A stretch of 64,000 bases of DNA. It comes from Prevotella sp. 885 (GTDB lineage Bacteria > Bacteroidota > Bacteroidia > Bacteroidales > Bacteroidaceae). The stretch is from positions 49,485-113,484 of the forward strand of contig NZ_NOVE01000006.1 of the NCBI RefSeq assembly GCF_002265625.1, given 5' to 3'. Below the pieces are notes generated by a model. That model was not told the origin of the DNA. It worked only from the letters and a program-made list of their open reading frames with translations, and searched no databases. Position 1 is the first letter of the stretch, and each line of letters opens with the position of its first letter. This document shows, one piece after another, positions 17,410-26,923 of this stretch. The translations under genes and the position numbers were made by a program.

Positions 17410-18594
17410 TCAGATTCTCTTCACCTTCCTTGTAATTACAAGAATGTTGAAGAGAGAAATCACTAAGAATATCATCATTCCTAAAAAAACGGCATAAAGC
17501 ATGCTGCCGCTTTCCATGTCAGGATAGAGCATGAGGAGCATGTCCATATAGTATGACCGGGCTAAAGCCAATGCCACGCATGCAAGCAGGAGAACTACAA
17601 GATTCAGGCCGATGGTGAGCAACTGATAAGGCAACGACACGCGGTAAGGGCTGTATCCTATAAGGAGAAGGTTCTGCAACTTCGTGGAGTTCTTCTCTAC
17701 AAGCAGATAGATGCTGAGCATGAGGATATAGAAGCTCAGAACTGATATGAGTATGCCGACAGCCATGACTATGGTTACGAGGAGCTTGAGGAAATACGTG
17801 GTCTTCTCAGCGTCCATATTGTTGTCTGCCGTGTCGTAACCATGGCTCTCCATAAACTCTGTCACTCTGGTGTCCGTGGGATTGTCCACCTCCACTATCA
17901 TACGCGACGGAGCTTCAGGTGCATCAGGTGCAAACTGGCGGTTGCTCCACTTCATAAACTGCTCAGGCACAAGGATGGAGTTAAGACGCGAGGAGAAACC
18001 TATCACCTTACCCTTAAAACGACGGTCGCCACCTGCTCCATGAACGAAGATGCTGAAATCTATCATACCAACAAGGCCTTCGCTAATCTTCGGAAGCGAA
18101 TGGCTTTGGGCGAAGCCGAAGTTATACATGGTGATGTAAGAGCGAGGGAGGATAATGGGGACAACGTCAGAACCTTCCTCATAACGCCACTTGTCAAGCG
18201 GTACGTCAACGAAACGGTCTGGTACGCTTTCTATGAACAGCTCCGAATTGAGCACATTTACGCCCTCTACGCCCATAGATGCTTCCACACGATATCCGGC
18301 AGAAACAAAGCGTCCGATGCCTTTAACGAAAGGCTGCGACTGTAGCTCATCGATGTCGGAGGCTGTAAATGTGTTCGTGCGACCGGAGAGAGTGCTACCG
18401 GTACCGATAGCTTTGGAAATGATGAGATAATTGGACTTCATGAAACTGTCCTCTCCTGTGAATATGGGGAGGATGTCACGATAAAACTGAAATCCGAAAA
18501 GAACAATCATTACGCCAAACAGATTGGCAAAGAAAAATCCCACAAACTGCGGGATGCTGATATGCTGCCGCAGCAGTTTCCAAATCAAATTCAT
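17410..18594 (-). CDS. ABC transporter permease, FtsX/MacB-like
   Basis: This 394-residue protein has one N-terminal transmembrane helix (VGFFFANLFGVMIVLFGFQFY), a large extracytoplasmic domain (about residues 45-265) and three C-terminal helices. That is the FtsX/LolC/MacB four-helix topology used by mechanotransmission ABC systems rather than classic importers. The start overlaps the stop of the ATPase gene by 4 bp (ATGA). It probably pairs with that ATPase to act on an envelope substrate such as a lipoprotein, lipid or peptide; the substrate is unknown. Confidence 0.8.
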   Translation of the reverse strand: MNLIWKLLRQHISIPQFVGFFFANLFGVMIVLFGFQFYRDILPIFTGEDSFMKSNYLIISKAIGTGSTLSGRTNTFTASDIDELQSQPFVKGIGRFVSAGYRVEASMGVEGVNVLNSELFIESVPDRFVDVPLDKWRYEEGSDVVPIILPRSYITMYNFGFAQSHSLPKISEGLVGMIDFSIFVHGAGGDRRFKGKVIGFSSRLNSILVPEQFMKWSNRQFAPDAPEAPSRMIVEVDNPTDTRVTEFMESHGYDTADNNMDAEKTTYFLKLLVTIVMAVGILISVLSFYILMLSIYLLVEKNSTKLQNLLLIGYSPYRVSLPYQLLTIGLNLVVLLLACVALALARSYYMDMLLMLYPDMESGSMLYAVFLGMMIFLVISLFNILVITRKVKRI

Positions 18595-19235
18595 AATCTT
18601 ACTGTTTTCTCGTAATTCAATGGAATGTGCTTTCCTATGCTTGTCATTATAACTCCTGCTCCTTGACGACGTGCTTCTTCCATAACTATCTCGCCCATAA
18701 TAGCAGCATTCTGATCGTCAAGATGGCTGATTGGTTCGTCGAGAACTATGAAGTCGTATGGCTGAACGAGGGCTCGCATGAGCGCCACTCTCTGCTGCTG
18801 GCCGTACGACATCTCGCCTATAAGAGCGTCCTTCTTGTCCCCGATGCCCAACATATCAAACCAACGACGGATGGTTTCGGCGGCGGTATGTGAGGTAAGG
18901 CGATTCTTTATTTCGACATTCTCCCAGGCTGTAAGTTCAGGGAAAAGGCGAAGTTCTTGAAAGAGTAGGCTTACATGCGACTTACGTACATCTGTCCATT
19001 GTGAGGTTCGGAACGCTCTTGTGTCGTGTCCGTCAAATAGCACCTGACCGGAATAGTCGTTACGATATCCAAGCAGATAACTGCAAAATGTGCTCTTGCC
19101 ACGACCACTCGCCGACTCGAGCAGATAAAGATGTCCTTTCTGAAAGGTCACGTCTTTTCCCCATATCTCTGAGTCGCTATTATCGCGCGACTGAAAAACA
19201 TGGGGAACGACGTTCTGGAACTGTATATTATCCAT
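18591..19235 (-). CDS. ABC transporter ATP-binding protein with degenerate motifs
   Basis: This 214-residue nucleotide-binding domain has Walker A ASGRGKST, a Q-loop (LLFQELRLF), signature MSYGQQQR (usually LSGGQQQR), Walker B FIVLDEP and a D-loop SHLDD. The usual switch histidine after Walker B is not visible: the strand reads VIMTSIGKHI where VTHD is typical. It may therefore be a slow or regulated ATPase. It is translationally coupled to the permease and starts 5 bp after the DUF4836 gene. Confidence 0.85.
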   Translation of the reverse strand: MDNIQFQNVVPHVFQSRDNSDSEIWGKDVTFQKGHLYLLESASGRGKSTFCSYLLGYRNDYSGQVLFDGHDTRAFRTSQWTDVRKSHVSLLFQELRLFPELTAWENVEIKNRLTSHTAAETIRRWFDMLGIGDKKDALIGEMSYGQQQRVALMRALVQPYDFIVLDEPISHLDDQNAAIMGEIVMEEARRQGAGVIMTSIGKHIPLNYEKTVRL

Positions 19236-19240
19236 ATTAA

Positions 19241-20614
19241 TTATTTAAACTTCATAACGTATACTATTGTCTTCATTCCTCCAAAGGCGTTGCTTATGCT
19301 GGCAGCAACATCATTCGTTCCTGCAATGGCAGAGGGATTGACAACTACAGCCAGACGCGAATTACGAATCTCGCCAGTTATGTCCGAACTAAGGGAGGGC
19401 TTTGATGACTTGTCAGCAAGGCATGCGAGCTTTGAGGGCGAATTGGTGGCGTAGAAATCGTTGGTCTTTAATCCGAAACTGAAGTTGGCATCGCCACTAC
19501 GATAGATCCAAGCTTTATCGCCATCGTCAGAAATGGAGCAACCCTTTTGGCAGGAACTTTTCCAATAATCGATATCCTTAAGCCATTTTGGAGAATCCAC
19601 AACCTTAGCGAAGATAGAATAACCAGCACGCTTGTCAGTAAAACCGTCAGCAGCAAAGAACAAATCGCCGTCAACGCTACGAAGGATGTTATCAAGGTCT
19701 ATGGCCATATTAGCTCCGGCAAGCATCGCCTGGAAGGAAGGATTTGACTGAAGCAGGGGCAGAAATTCCTCACCCTTAACATTAAGGAACATAGCGAAGG
19801 CATCATCCTTCGACACAAGGGGAAAATATGAGTCGCCTATCTTACGATAAGCCTTACCTGCTTCATCAAGCGACTTCTGAAGTTGCTCGTCAAAGGAGAA
19901 CGGGGTTCCTTCTATCAGAACGTGCTGTTTATGGAAATAGACGTTGGCAGCAACAAGAAGCTGCGAAACATCAGCTCCTTTTGGAGCGCCGATAAACAAT
20001 GGACCAGCAATTTTTTCGGGCAATGCCTGGGCTTGGGCAACAAAGGCAAAGGGGCTTTCCATGGAAGAAAGCTTGGCGAATATTGGCTTCTTAACTACGC
20101 TTCTTTCCTTCTTCTGACCAAGCAGACGCATAACAACGCGCTTGGCATCGGGCATGGCTGCTGCCGTCACGGGACCGAGAACCACGAGGCTATTGGAAGA
20201 ATAGCCAACACACCACGATTCCTTAATGTCCGTAAAATAATAGTCGCCCGTCTTTTTCACCTCAGAGCAAAATCCCTTGGAAGACTGCGAGCTGAAGAAA
20301 TCCTTCAGTTTATCCATATCAGACACTTTGCCACACAAGCCGAAATTGCCGTCAACGGTCTCGAAGAGATATAGGCTGCTTGTAGCATCCAATCCGCAAC
20401 CTTCGAGATTGTCTACACCAAGCAGACTCTTTATGGCAGAAACGGCTCCTCCATCTTCAGACTTTGAAAGGTCAAGACGTGCCAAAGCTGTGGCGTTGGA
20501 AGGAATGGCGTTAGTGTAATTGCTGCCACCACATAAAAGAAAAGCTGTGACTATAGCAGCTATGGCACACAGACAAACAGAAATACTGATTTTAAGTTTA
20601 TTCGATTTAGACAT
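19241..20614 (-). CDS. DUF4836-like envelope protein
   Basis: This 457-residue protein has an N-terminal hydrophobic segment (ISVCLCAIAAIVTAFLLCGG), which could be a signal anchor or a lipoprotein signal, then AIPSNATALARLDLSK and repeated beta-rich units (FFAADGFTDKRAGYSIFAKV). The pattern of an N-terminal 'P-x-A-x-x-x-x-R-x-x-L' followed by a body of similar size fits the Bacteroidetes DUF4836 family, function unknown. It sits directly before an ABC ATPase/permease pair and may be their extracytoplasmic partner. A mini-ORF with a strong ribosome site precedes it. Confidence 0.65.
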   Translation of the reverse strand: MSKSNKLKISISVCLCAIAAIVTAFLLCGGSNYTNAIPSNATALARLDLSKSEDGGAVSAIKSLLGVDNLEGCGLDATSSLYLFETVDGNFGLCGKVSDMDKLKDFFSSQSSKGFCSEVKKTGDYYFTDIKESWCVGYSSNSLVVLGPVTAAAMPDAKRVVMRLLGQKKERSVVKKPIFAKLSSMESPFAFVAQAQALPEKIAGPLFIGAPKGADVSQLLVAANVYFHKQHVLIEGTPFSFDEQLQKSLDEAGKAYRKIGDSYFPLVSKDDAFAMFLNVKGEEFLPLLQSNPSFQAMLAGANMAIDLDNILRSVDGDLFFAADGFTDKRAGYSIFAKVVDSPKWLKDIDYWKSSCQKGCSISDDGDKAWIYRSGDANFSFGLKTNDFYATNSPSKLACLADKSSKPSLSSDITGEIRNSRLAVVVNPSAIAGTNDVAASISNAFGGMKTIVYVMKFK

Positions 20615-20633
20615 AATACCTAATATTTGTCAT
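20607..20633 (-). other. Possible 8-codon leader ORF overlapping the DUF4836 start
   Basis: On the minus strand an ATG at 20633 opens an 8-codon frame (MTNIRYYV) whose TAA overlaps the first codons of the DUF4836 gene (start 20614). It is 7 nt from a strong SD, while the DUF4836 ATG has none close by. It could couple translation of the larger gene. A second ATG at 20637 gives a 5-codon frame. Confidence 0.4.
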
Positions 20634-20640
20634 TCATTTA

Positions 20641-20647
20641 CCTCCTT
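20641..20647 (-). promoter_or_regulatory. Strong Shine-Dalgarno upstream of DUF4836
   Basis: On the minus strand AAGGAGG lies 26 nt before the DUF4836 ATG, too far to serve it directly, but well placed for the short leader ORF at 20633. Confidence 0.6.
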
Positions 20648-20668
20648 TCAGCAAGGGGGATTCACATA

Positions 20669-21394
20669 TCAGAGCAAGCGCTTGCAGAGATTCGCCATCA
20701 TAACGCCGCTCAGTCCGGCTGTCTCCGTACGCAATCGGCAACGTCCAAGACTTATCGGTTCATATCCGTTGTCTATTGCCATACGTACCTCGTCAATGGA
20801 GAAATCGCCTTCTGGACCTACAAGAAACGTCACGGTTTCTTCAGAATCGATGGTCTTCAACACATCGAAGAAGTCGGTACGGGGAATCTCATCATAACAA
20901 TGGGCTATGAACTTGCGACCCTCTCTTGGAGCAAGGATAAAATCATGGAAAGACTGAAGTTCACGAACTTCTGGCTTGCGGGCCTTATGACTCTGCTTCA
21001 TGGCAGACACCACAATACGCTCTATACGATCCGTACGCAGGGTTTTACGTTCAGAGAAACGACAATCGAGGAACGCCACTTCATCGAAACCTATCTCTGT
21101 GGCTTTCTCCACCATCCACTCTATACGGTCCATCATCTTGGTAGGGGCGATTCCAAGACAAATCTTGCCCTTCCATTCCTTTTCGGTATGTTCAGTAGAA
21201 ATAATGTTATACATGCAATGGCGACCGCTTGCCATCGTCACTTCCGCTTCAAAAAGGCCACCCTCGCCGTCAACGATATGAATGGTGTCGCCTGCCTGCA
21301 GACGAAGCACCTTAACGGCATGCTTAGCTTCCTCCTCCGGCAATTCATTAACGGAGGAGGCTTGAGGAACATAAAAATATCGTATTTCTTTCAT
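20669..21394 (-). CDS. rsmE: 16S rRNA (uracil(1498)-N3)-methyltransferase
   Basis: This 241-residue SPOUT-class enzyme methylates N3 of U1498 in 16S rRNA using SAM. It has the N-terminal PUA-like barrel (HAVKVLRLQAGDTIHIVDGEG) and a C-terminal trefoil knot with LVGPEGDFSIDE (usually GPEGGFS) and ISLGRCRLRTETAGL. It lies 31 bp after the nucleoside transporter and before the DUF4836 gene on the same strand, so it is probably cotranscribed. Confidence 0.95.
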   Translation of the reverse strand: MKEIRYFYVPQASSVNELPEEEAKHAVKVLRLQAGDTIHIVDGEGGLFEAEVTMASGRHCMYNIISTEHTEKEWKGKICLGIAPTKMMDRIEWMVEKATEIGFDEVAFLDCRFSERKTLRTDRIERIVVSAMKQSHKARKPEVRELQSFHDFILAPREGRKFIAHCYDEIPRTDFFDVLKTIDSEETVTFLVGPEGDFSIDEVRMAIDNGYEPISLGRCRLRTETAGLSGVMMANLCKRLL

Positions 21395-21425
21395 TTCAGT
21401 AAGTTACTGTTTCTTTTTAGCGAGT

Positions 21426-22729
21426 TTACTGTTTCTTAGTTCTGAATACTAATCCGAACAATACTGCTACGACCAAAGCGTATGCTGCGAATATGAACCA
21501 GCATGTCTGCCAGTCGCCAAGAAGGAACGAGCCCTTCGGAGTATCCACCCATTGACAGTAATGATTGATAACCTTTCCGGCAAGAAGCGTTCCGACTGTA
21601 GCTCCAAGCCCATTGGTCATGAGCATAAACATTCCCTGAGCGGAAGCACGGACAGAAGCGTCACATTCCTGATCAACGAAGAGTCCGCCTGAAACATTAA
21701 AGAAGTCGAACGCCACACCATATACAAGGCACGAGAGGATGAAGAGCACCACACCTGGGAATACGGCATTGCCCAATCCGAAGAAACCGAAACGCAATAC
21801 CCATGCAAGCATAGCTATCATATCACGGTCTTGATGCCATAACGACGCATGAAGAACGGGATGAGAAGAATACACAATGCCTCCGCTATCTGACTAATAG
21901 ACACAAGGAGGGTGGCGTTGTTGGCAGCAAACGAATCAGCCATCTCAGGAATGCCCTTGAAGCTGGTTATGAAGGGAGTGGCATAACCGTTAGTCACCTG
22001 AAGCGACATGCCAAGAAGGGCAGAGAAAAGGAAGAACAATGCCATACGCTTGGTGCGGAACATTGAGAAAGCATTCAGGCCTAAAGTCTCTGCCAAAGAT
22101 GTCTGTGCCTTAGGAGCCAACTTGCACTCGGGCAACGTAAAACAATAAAGGAAGAGTACGAAGCCAAGGATGCCAGAAACAAGGAACTGAAGATGCGTAT
22201 ACTGGAATTTGCCAGCATTCTCGGATAATGTCAGTCCGAAATTGCCTCCATCAAGGAAGGCACAATTGACAAACCACATTGTAGCGATAAAGCCAACTGT
22301 TCCAAAAACTCGTATCGGGGGAAAGTCCTTTACGGTATCGAGCCCGCCAGACTTGAGAATGGCAAAAGCGGCAGTATTCGATAAAGCAAGCGTTGGCATA
22401 TAGAATGCCACGCTAAGAGTGTAAAGCGATATGAAGAGGGTCTTGTCCGGATTTGGAGAAGCATTGCCGAGAAGGAAAAGCGAGACCATGAAACAACCGG
22501 CTATGAGGTGACAAAGACCTAACAGACGCTGTGGTTGGATAAGCCTATCGGCAATTACACCCATAATGGTGGGCATAAAGATAGAAACGATTCCCTGAAT
22601 CGCATAAAACCAAGAGATTTCGGCACCCATACCTGCACGACCGAGATACTGTCCCATGGACGTAAGATAGGAACCCCATACTGCGAACTCCAGGAAGTTC
22701 ATCAGAGCTAAACGGACTTTCAAATTCAT
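21426..22729 (-). pseudogene. Nucleoside:H+ symporter-type MFS gene, split by a frameshift
   Basis: The first frame (22729 to 21818, 303 aa) covers nine or so membrane helices and ends RRYGIKTVI at a TGA. The next frame continues the same protein (MIAMLAWVLRFGFFGLGNAV) down to 21426. Restoring one base just before the TGA rejoins them into a normal family length of about 430 aa. The TGA overlaps an ATG (ATGA at 21818-21821), so reinitiation could make a 131-aa second piece. It resembles NupG-type nucleoside permeases (LEFAVWGSYLTSMGQYLG). It may be a true mutation, an assembly error or a coupled split gene. It has its own promoter. Confidence 0.8.
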
Positions 22730-22803
22730 AGATTAGGATATTGTTTTTATTAGTTTACCCGACAAAGGGCATATTTCACATATTTGTAAATATTGTTTAG
22801 ATG

Positions 22804-22834
22804 CAAAGTTACGGCAAATAAGACATAACACAAA
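22804..22834 (-). promoter_or_regulatory. Promoter of the nucleoside transporter - rsmE unit
   Basis: On the minus strand TTTG (22834-22831), 19 bp, TAACTTTG (22811-22804): a full match. It lies 75 bp before the transporter start. Confidence 0.8.
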
Positions 22835-22861
22835 ATATGTTTGGAGGTTTTTCCTAAAAAC

Positions 22862-22913
22862 AAGTACAAAAAAGAAGACAACCTGTAGGTTGGGAACATA
22901 CAGATTGTCTTCA
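22862..22913 (-). terminator. Terminator of the ATP synthase operon
   Basis: On the minus strand a hairpin with GAAGACAA/TTGTCTTC and inner TGTA/TACA pairing is followed by TTCTTTTTTGT, 25 bp after the atpG stop. This is a clear rho-independent terminator. Confidence 0.88.
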
Positions 22914-22937
22914 TCTAAAAATGGATATGTTTCGGTG

Positions 22938-23909
22938 TTAGTTGTTGATACTTCCACCAACAATATCGAGCAATTCGTTAGTAATAGCCTGCTGACGGCT
23001 CTTGTTGAACTGAAGATTGAGCTCGCGAAGTATCTCATCAGCATTATCTGTAGCGGTCTGCATGGCCACCATTCGGGCGGCATGCTCGCTTGCGATGCTG
23101 TCGAGCAAGGCTGTATAGAGCATCAGGTGAAGATACTTGGGAATGAGCTGCGAGAGGACTGTATTCATGTCCGGCTCAACAAGAAAGTTATCGTTGAGCG
23201 GACGTACGTTTTCCTCTTGCTTGTGCTCCTCTGCCGAAGCATTCTTCTTAAGATACTCCTGTGCCTCCTTTGAGGTTACAGTAGAGTTAAGGTCACGAGT
23301 GCGGTCGCGCTTCAACTCCTCAGTAAGGTCGATAGGAAGGAAGTTCTTGCGTGTAAGAATCTGCGAACCGGCGCTCTTGAAATGATGATAAATCATCTCC
23401 ACGCGGTCAACATCACCACTAACAAACTTCTGCCCTATCTCACGGGCTATTTCAATACATTGCTTCACGTTCGGCTTTTCTGCAAGACTTGTAAAGTCTC
23501 CTGCCACATGAAGCCCCATTTTAGCCGCCTTCTCAGCAACCTTTCGTCCAATCGGGTAGACAACAATATTGTCCTTGCCCAACTTCTCAGAATACTCGTC
23601 AACTATATGCTGGAGCAGACGGATGACATTGGCATTAAATCCACCACACAGACTGCTGTTAGAGGCATAAACCACCAAGGCAACACGCTTTACGGGGCGC
23701 TCCACGTTGAAAACCGTGGATGCGTCAGCCTCAGAAGCGAGGAAAGTCTTGAGGATATGCTCAAGCATCGTCTCGTAGGGAAGCATGTTCTCAATCATCT
23801 GCTGAGCATGATGGAGCTTAGAGGAAGCCACCATCTTCATGGCACTCGTAATCTTACGGGTGCTGTTGACTGATGTGAGTCTGTTCTTGATTTCTTTGAG
23901 TGACGGCAT
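22938..23909 (-). CDS. atpG: F1 ATP synthase gamma subunit
   Basis: The gamma subunit is the rotating shaft inside the alpha3beta3 ring. This 323-residue version has the conserved N-terminal coiled-coil (MPSLKEIKNRLTSVNSTRKITSAMKMVASSK) and the C-terminal helix (ARMVAMQTATDNADEILRELNLQFNKSRQQAITNELLDIVGG). It is longer than the usual 285-290 residues because of a charged insert near residues 190-235 (RDRTRDLNSTV, NASAEEHKQEE). It is the last gene of the operon, 6 bp after atpA. Confidence 0.97.
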   Translation of the reverse strand: MPSLKEIKNRLTSVNSTRKITSAMKMVASSKLHHAQQMIENMLPYETMLEHILKTFLASEADASTVFNVERPVKRVALVVYASNSSLCGGFNANVIRLLQHIVDEYSEKLGKDNIVVYPIGRKVAEKAAKMGLHVAGDFTSLAEKPNVKQCIEIAREIGQKFVSGDVDRVEMIYHHFKSAGSQILTRKNFLPIDLTEELKRDRTRDLNSTVTSKEAQEYLKKNASAEEHKQEENVRPLNDNFLVEPDMNTVLSQLIPKYLHLMLYTALLDSIASEHAARMVAMQTATDNADEILRELNLQFNKSRQQAITNELLDIVGGSINN

Positions 23910-23915
23910 AAGCTA

Positions 23916-25502
23916 TTACTTTTTATACTGACCTGCTACATCAGCCATAGTCTGTTCGAGAACAGCTGTGAGCGAGTCGTCAATCTTACCACTTGCAAGT
24001 GCCTCAATTACGTCGGCATGCTGAGTACGAACCTTGTCAAGGAAGGTCTCCTGACACTCACGCACCTTCTCAACGGGCACGTCGTGCATCAAGCCATGTG
24101 TTCCGCAATAGATGATGGCCACCTGCTCGCCAACGGGCATCGGAGTGTACTGTGGCTGGATAAGCAGCTGATTGTTCTTACGGCCACGGTCGATGGTCAT
24201 GGCAGTAACGGCGTCCATATCACTTGAGAACTTAGAGAAAGCCTCAAGCTCACGATACTGAGCCATATCAATCTTCAGCGTACCAGCCACCTTCTTCATA
24301 CTCTTAATCTGAGCCGAACCACCTACACGCGATACCGAAATACCTACGTTTACAGCAGGACGGAAGCCCTGGTTGAAGAGGTCGCTCTCCAGATAGATCT
24401 GACCGTCGGTAATAGAGATAACGTTGGTCGGGATATAAGCCGAAACGTCACCAGCCTGAGTCTCGATGATAGGAAGAGCGGTAAGCGAACCACCACCCTT
24501 TACATGACCCTTCATACACTCTGGCAGGTCATTCATCTGTTCTGCCACCTCCTGCTGATCGTTGATACGTGCTGCACGCTCCAACAGACGAGAGTGAAGA
24601 TAGAACACATCGCCCGGATAAGCCTCACGTCCTGAAGGACGACGAAGAATCAACGATACCTCACGGTAAGCAACAGCCTGCTTTGAAAGATCATCATAGA
24701 CAACGAGTGCTGAGTAGCCACGGTCGCGGAAGTACTCGCCAATGGCGGCACCTGCAAACGGTGCGTAATACTGCATGGCAGCAGGATCGGCAGCCGTAGC
24801 CGCTACGATGATAGTGTAAGGCATGGCGCCATGCTGCTTGAGGTTCTCGACGAGAGCGGCAACAGTAGATGCCTTCTGGCCGATAGCCACATAAATACAG
24901 TAAACGGGCTTGCCTGCCTCGTAGAAACTCTTCTGATTGATGATGGTATCAACGGCGATGGCAGTCTTACCAGTCTGACGGTCGCCAATGATAAGCTCAC
25001 GCTGGCCACGGCCGATAGGAATCATCGAGTCTACAGACTTGATACCAGTCTGCAGAGGCTCCTTTACCGGCTGGCGATAGATAACGCCCGGGGCCTTGCG
25101 GTCGAGCGGCATCTCGAAAGCACCTGTCATGTCAATCTCGCCCTTGCCGTCGATGGCCTGTCCGAGCGGATTGATGACACGTCCGAGCATATTGTCGTTG
25201 ACGCGGATAGAAGCGATGCGCTTGGTACGCTTAACGACCATGCCCTCCTTGATGCCCTCCGTAGAACCCAGAAGCACACAACCAACGTTGTCCTCCTCGA
25301 GGTTCATTACGATAGCCATAGTGCCGTTCTCGAACTCGAGAAGCTCGTTGGCCTCAGCGTTGCGGAGTCCGTATATACGGGCCACACCATCGCCGACCTC
25401 AAGCACAGTACCCACCTCGTCAAACTGCTGGCTGTTGTTAATGCCCTGCAGCTGTTCGAGAAGCACCTGTGACACTTCGCTTGGTTTTATTTTATCTGAC
25501 AT
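23916..25502 (-). CDS. atpA: F1 ATP synthase alpha subunit
   Basis: This 528-residue non-catalytic nucleotide-binding subunit has a P-loop ([11 protein letters not shown]), VYVAIGQK-like strand ([14 protein letters not shown]) and the alpha-family signature [18 protein letters not shown]-terminal residues [13 protein letters not shown] form the delta-contact helix. It lies 17 bp after atpH and 6 bp before atpG. Confidence 0.98.
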   Translation of the reverse strand: MSDKIKPSEVSQVLLEQLQGINNSQQFDEVGTVLEVGDGVARIYGLRNAEANELLEFENGTMAIVMNLEEDNVGCVLLGSTEGIKEGMVVKRTKRIASIRVNDNMLGRVINPLGQAIDGKGEIDMTGAFEMPLDRKAPGVIYRQPVKEPLQTGIKSVDSMIPIGRGQRELIIGDRQTGKTAIAVDTIINQKSFYEAGKPVYCIYVAIGQKASTVAALVENLKQHGAMPYTIIVAATAADPAAMQYYAPFAGAAIGEYFRDRGYSALVVYDDLSKQAVAYREVSLILRRPSGREAYPGDVFYLHSRLLERAARINDQQEVAEQMNDLPECMKGHVKGGGSLTALPIIETQAGDVSAYIPTNVISITDGQIYLESDLFNQGFRPAVNVGISVSRVGGSAQIKSMKKVAGTLKIDMAQYRELEAFSKFSSDMDAVTAMTIDRGRKNNQLLIQPQYTPMPVGEQVAIIYCGTHGLMHDVPVEKVRECQETFLDKVRTQHADVIEALASGKIDDSLTAVLEQTMADVAGQYKK

Positions 25503-25519
25503 ACTTCTTTAAAAGTTAA

Positions 25520-26053
25520 TTAATTAAGCTGTGACAGAATGGCATTGAGCTGTTTCTTCACGCTGGCATCCATACGATAGGTGTCGTACTCAAGTACGAA
25601 TCCGCCAATGATGTTAGGATTAACCTCTGTCTGGAACTCAACTGTGCCATTTGTCCTTCCCTCAACCAACTGTCGCATCTTCTGCTCCGTAACGGAGTCG
25701 ATGGTGCAGGCAGTCGTTAGTTTAGCACCGATTAGATTGTTATGCTTTCTGTACAGAGTAACAAACGAGTTGGCGATGAATTGCATGATACTCTCACGGC
25801 CTTCTTTGAGCACAAGGGCGACAAAACGCTTTGTCAAGTCGCATGTTCCTCCAGCAGCTGCTGCGAGGAGCAGACTCTCCTTCTGCTTCTTTGAGAGCAT
25901 GGGATTATCTATCGTAACCCTCAGCGCAGGCGTCGTGGAGTAGCTGTGAGCAAGGGTCTGCATGTCAGCATACACCTTGTCGGCCTCCTTAGCCTCAATG
26001 CCCGCCTTGAGCAAGGCGCGTGCATATCTGACCGATATTAATCCTAAATCCAT
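25520..26053 (-). CDS. atpH: F1 ATP synthase delta subunit
   Basis: This 177-residue stator subunit links the b dimer to the top of F1. It has the typical N-terminal helical bundle (ISVRYARALLKAG) and the C-terminal strand region (EFQTEVNPNIIGGFVLEYDTYRMDASVKKQLNAI). Length is normal. It begins 9 bp after atpF. Confidence 0.95.
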   Translation of the reverse strand: MDLGLISVRYARALLKAGIEAKEADKVYADMQTLAHSYSTTPALRVTIDNPMLSKKQKESLLLAAAAGGTCDLTKRFVALVLKEGRESIMQFIANSFVTLYRKHNNLIGAKLTTACTIDSVTEQKMRQLVEGRTNGTVEFQTEVNPNIIGGFVLEYDTYRMDASVKKQLNAILSQLN

Positions 26054-26062
26054 AGCTTACTC

Positions 26063-26587
26063 TTATTTATTATTAGCTGTAACTTCATCAAGCATCTGGT
26101 TAATGTAATCCATCTGTGCCTTATCTGTATTGAGCTTCTGGCGCAAGACCTTCTCCGAAATCTCAACACTCAACGCAGCTACCTGCTGGCGAATCTCGCT
26201 GATTGCAGCCTGCTTCTGGCTTTCAATCTCTGCCTTGGCATCATTGATGATGCGGGCGCTCTCTTCACGAGCCTTCTCCTGTGCCTGTGCCACGATAGCC
26301 TCACGTGTAGCAGCAGCCTCCTTGAGAATGGCGGCCTGCTTTCCACGTGCTTCCTGAAGCATCGACTCGCTCTCCTGCTTGATGTTCTCCAGCTGGGCAG
26401 CGGCCTTCTGCGCCTTGGACAGACTCTCGTCGATGTACTTCTTGCGCTTCTCCACCATCCCGATAATAGCCGGGAAGCCGAACTTGGCGAGCACGAAGAA
26501 CACCACAAGGAATGCAAGAAGCATCCAAAAGAGGAGTCCAAGGTCAGGAGTTAATATTGATGGCAATGTACTAAAATCCATTTGCAA
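26063..26587 (-). CDS. atpF: Fo ATP synthase b subunit
   Basis: This 174-residue peripheral stalk subunit has one N-terminal membrane helix (LGLLFWMLLAFLVVFFVLAKFG) and a long amphipathic coiled coil rich in Ala, Glu and Lys (ARGKQAAILKEAAATREAI). MQMDFSTL offers two close starts, 26587 and 26581. It lies between atpE and atpH. Confidence 0.95.
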   Translation of the reverse strand: MQMDFSTLPSILTPDLGLLFWMLLAFLVVFFVLAKFGFPAIIGMVEKRKKYIDESLSKAQKAAAQLENIKQESESMLQEARGKQAAILKEAAATREAIVAQAQEKAREESARIINDAKAEIESQKQAAISEIRQQVAALSVEISEKVLRQKLNTDKAQMDYINQMLDEVTANNK

Positions 26588-26631
26588 TATTTTACGAACT
26601 CTTTGTTGCTATTACGTAAGAGTGCAACTCC

Positions 26632-26880
<249 letters not shown>

Positions 26881-26923
26881 TTAATTTTTTTAAGTTGTTA
26901 TTTTTTTATTGTTTATTCTGTTG

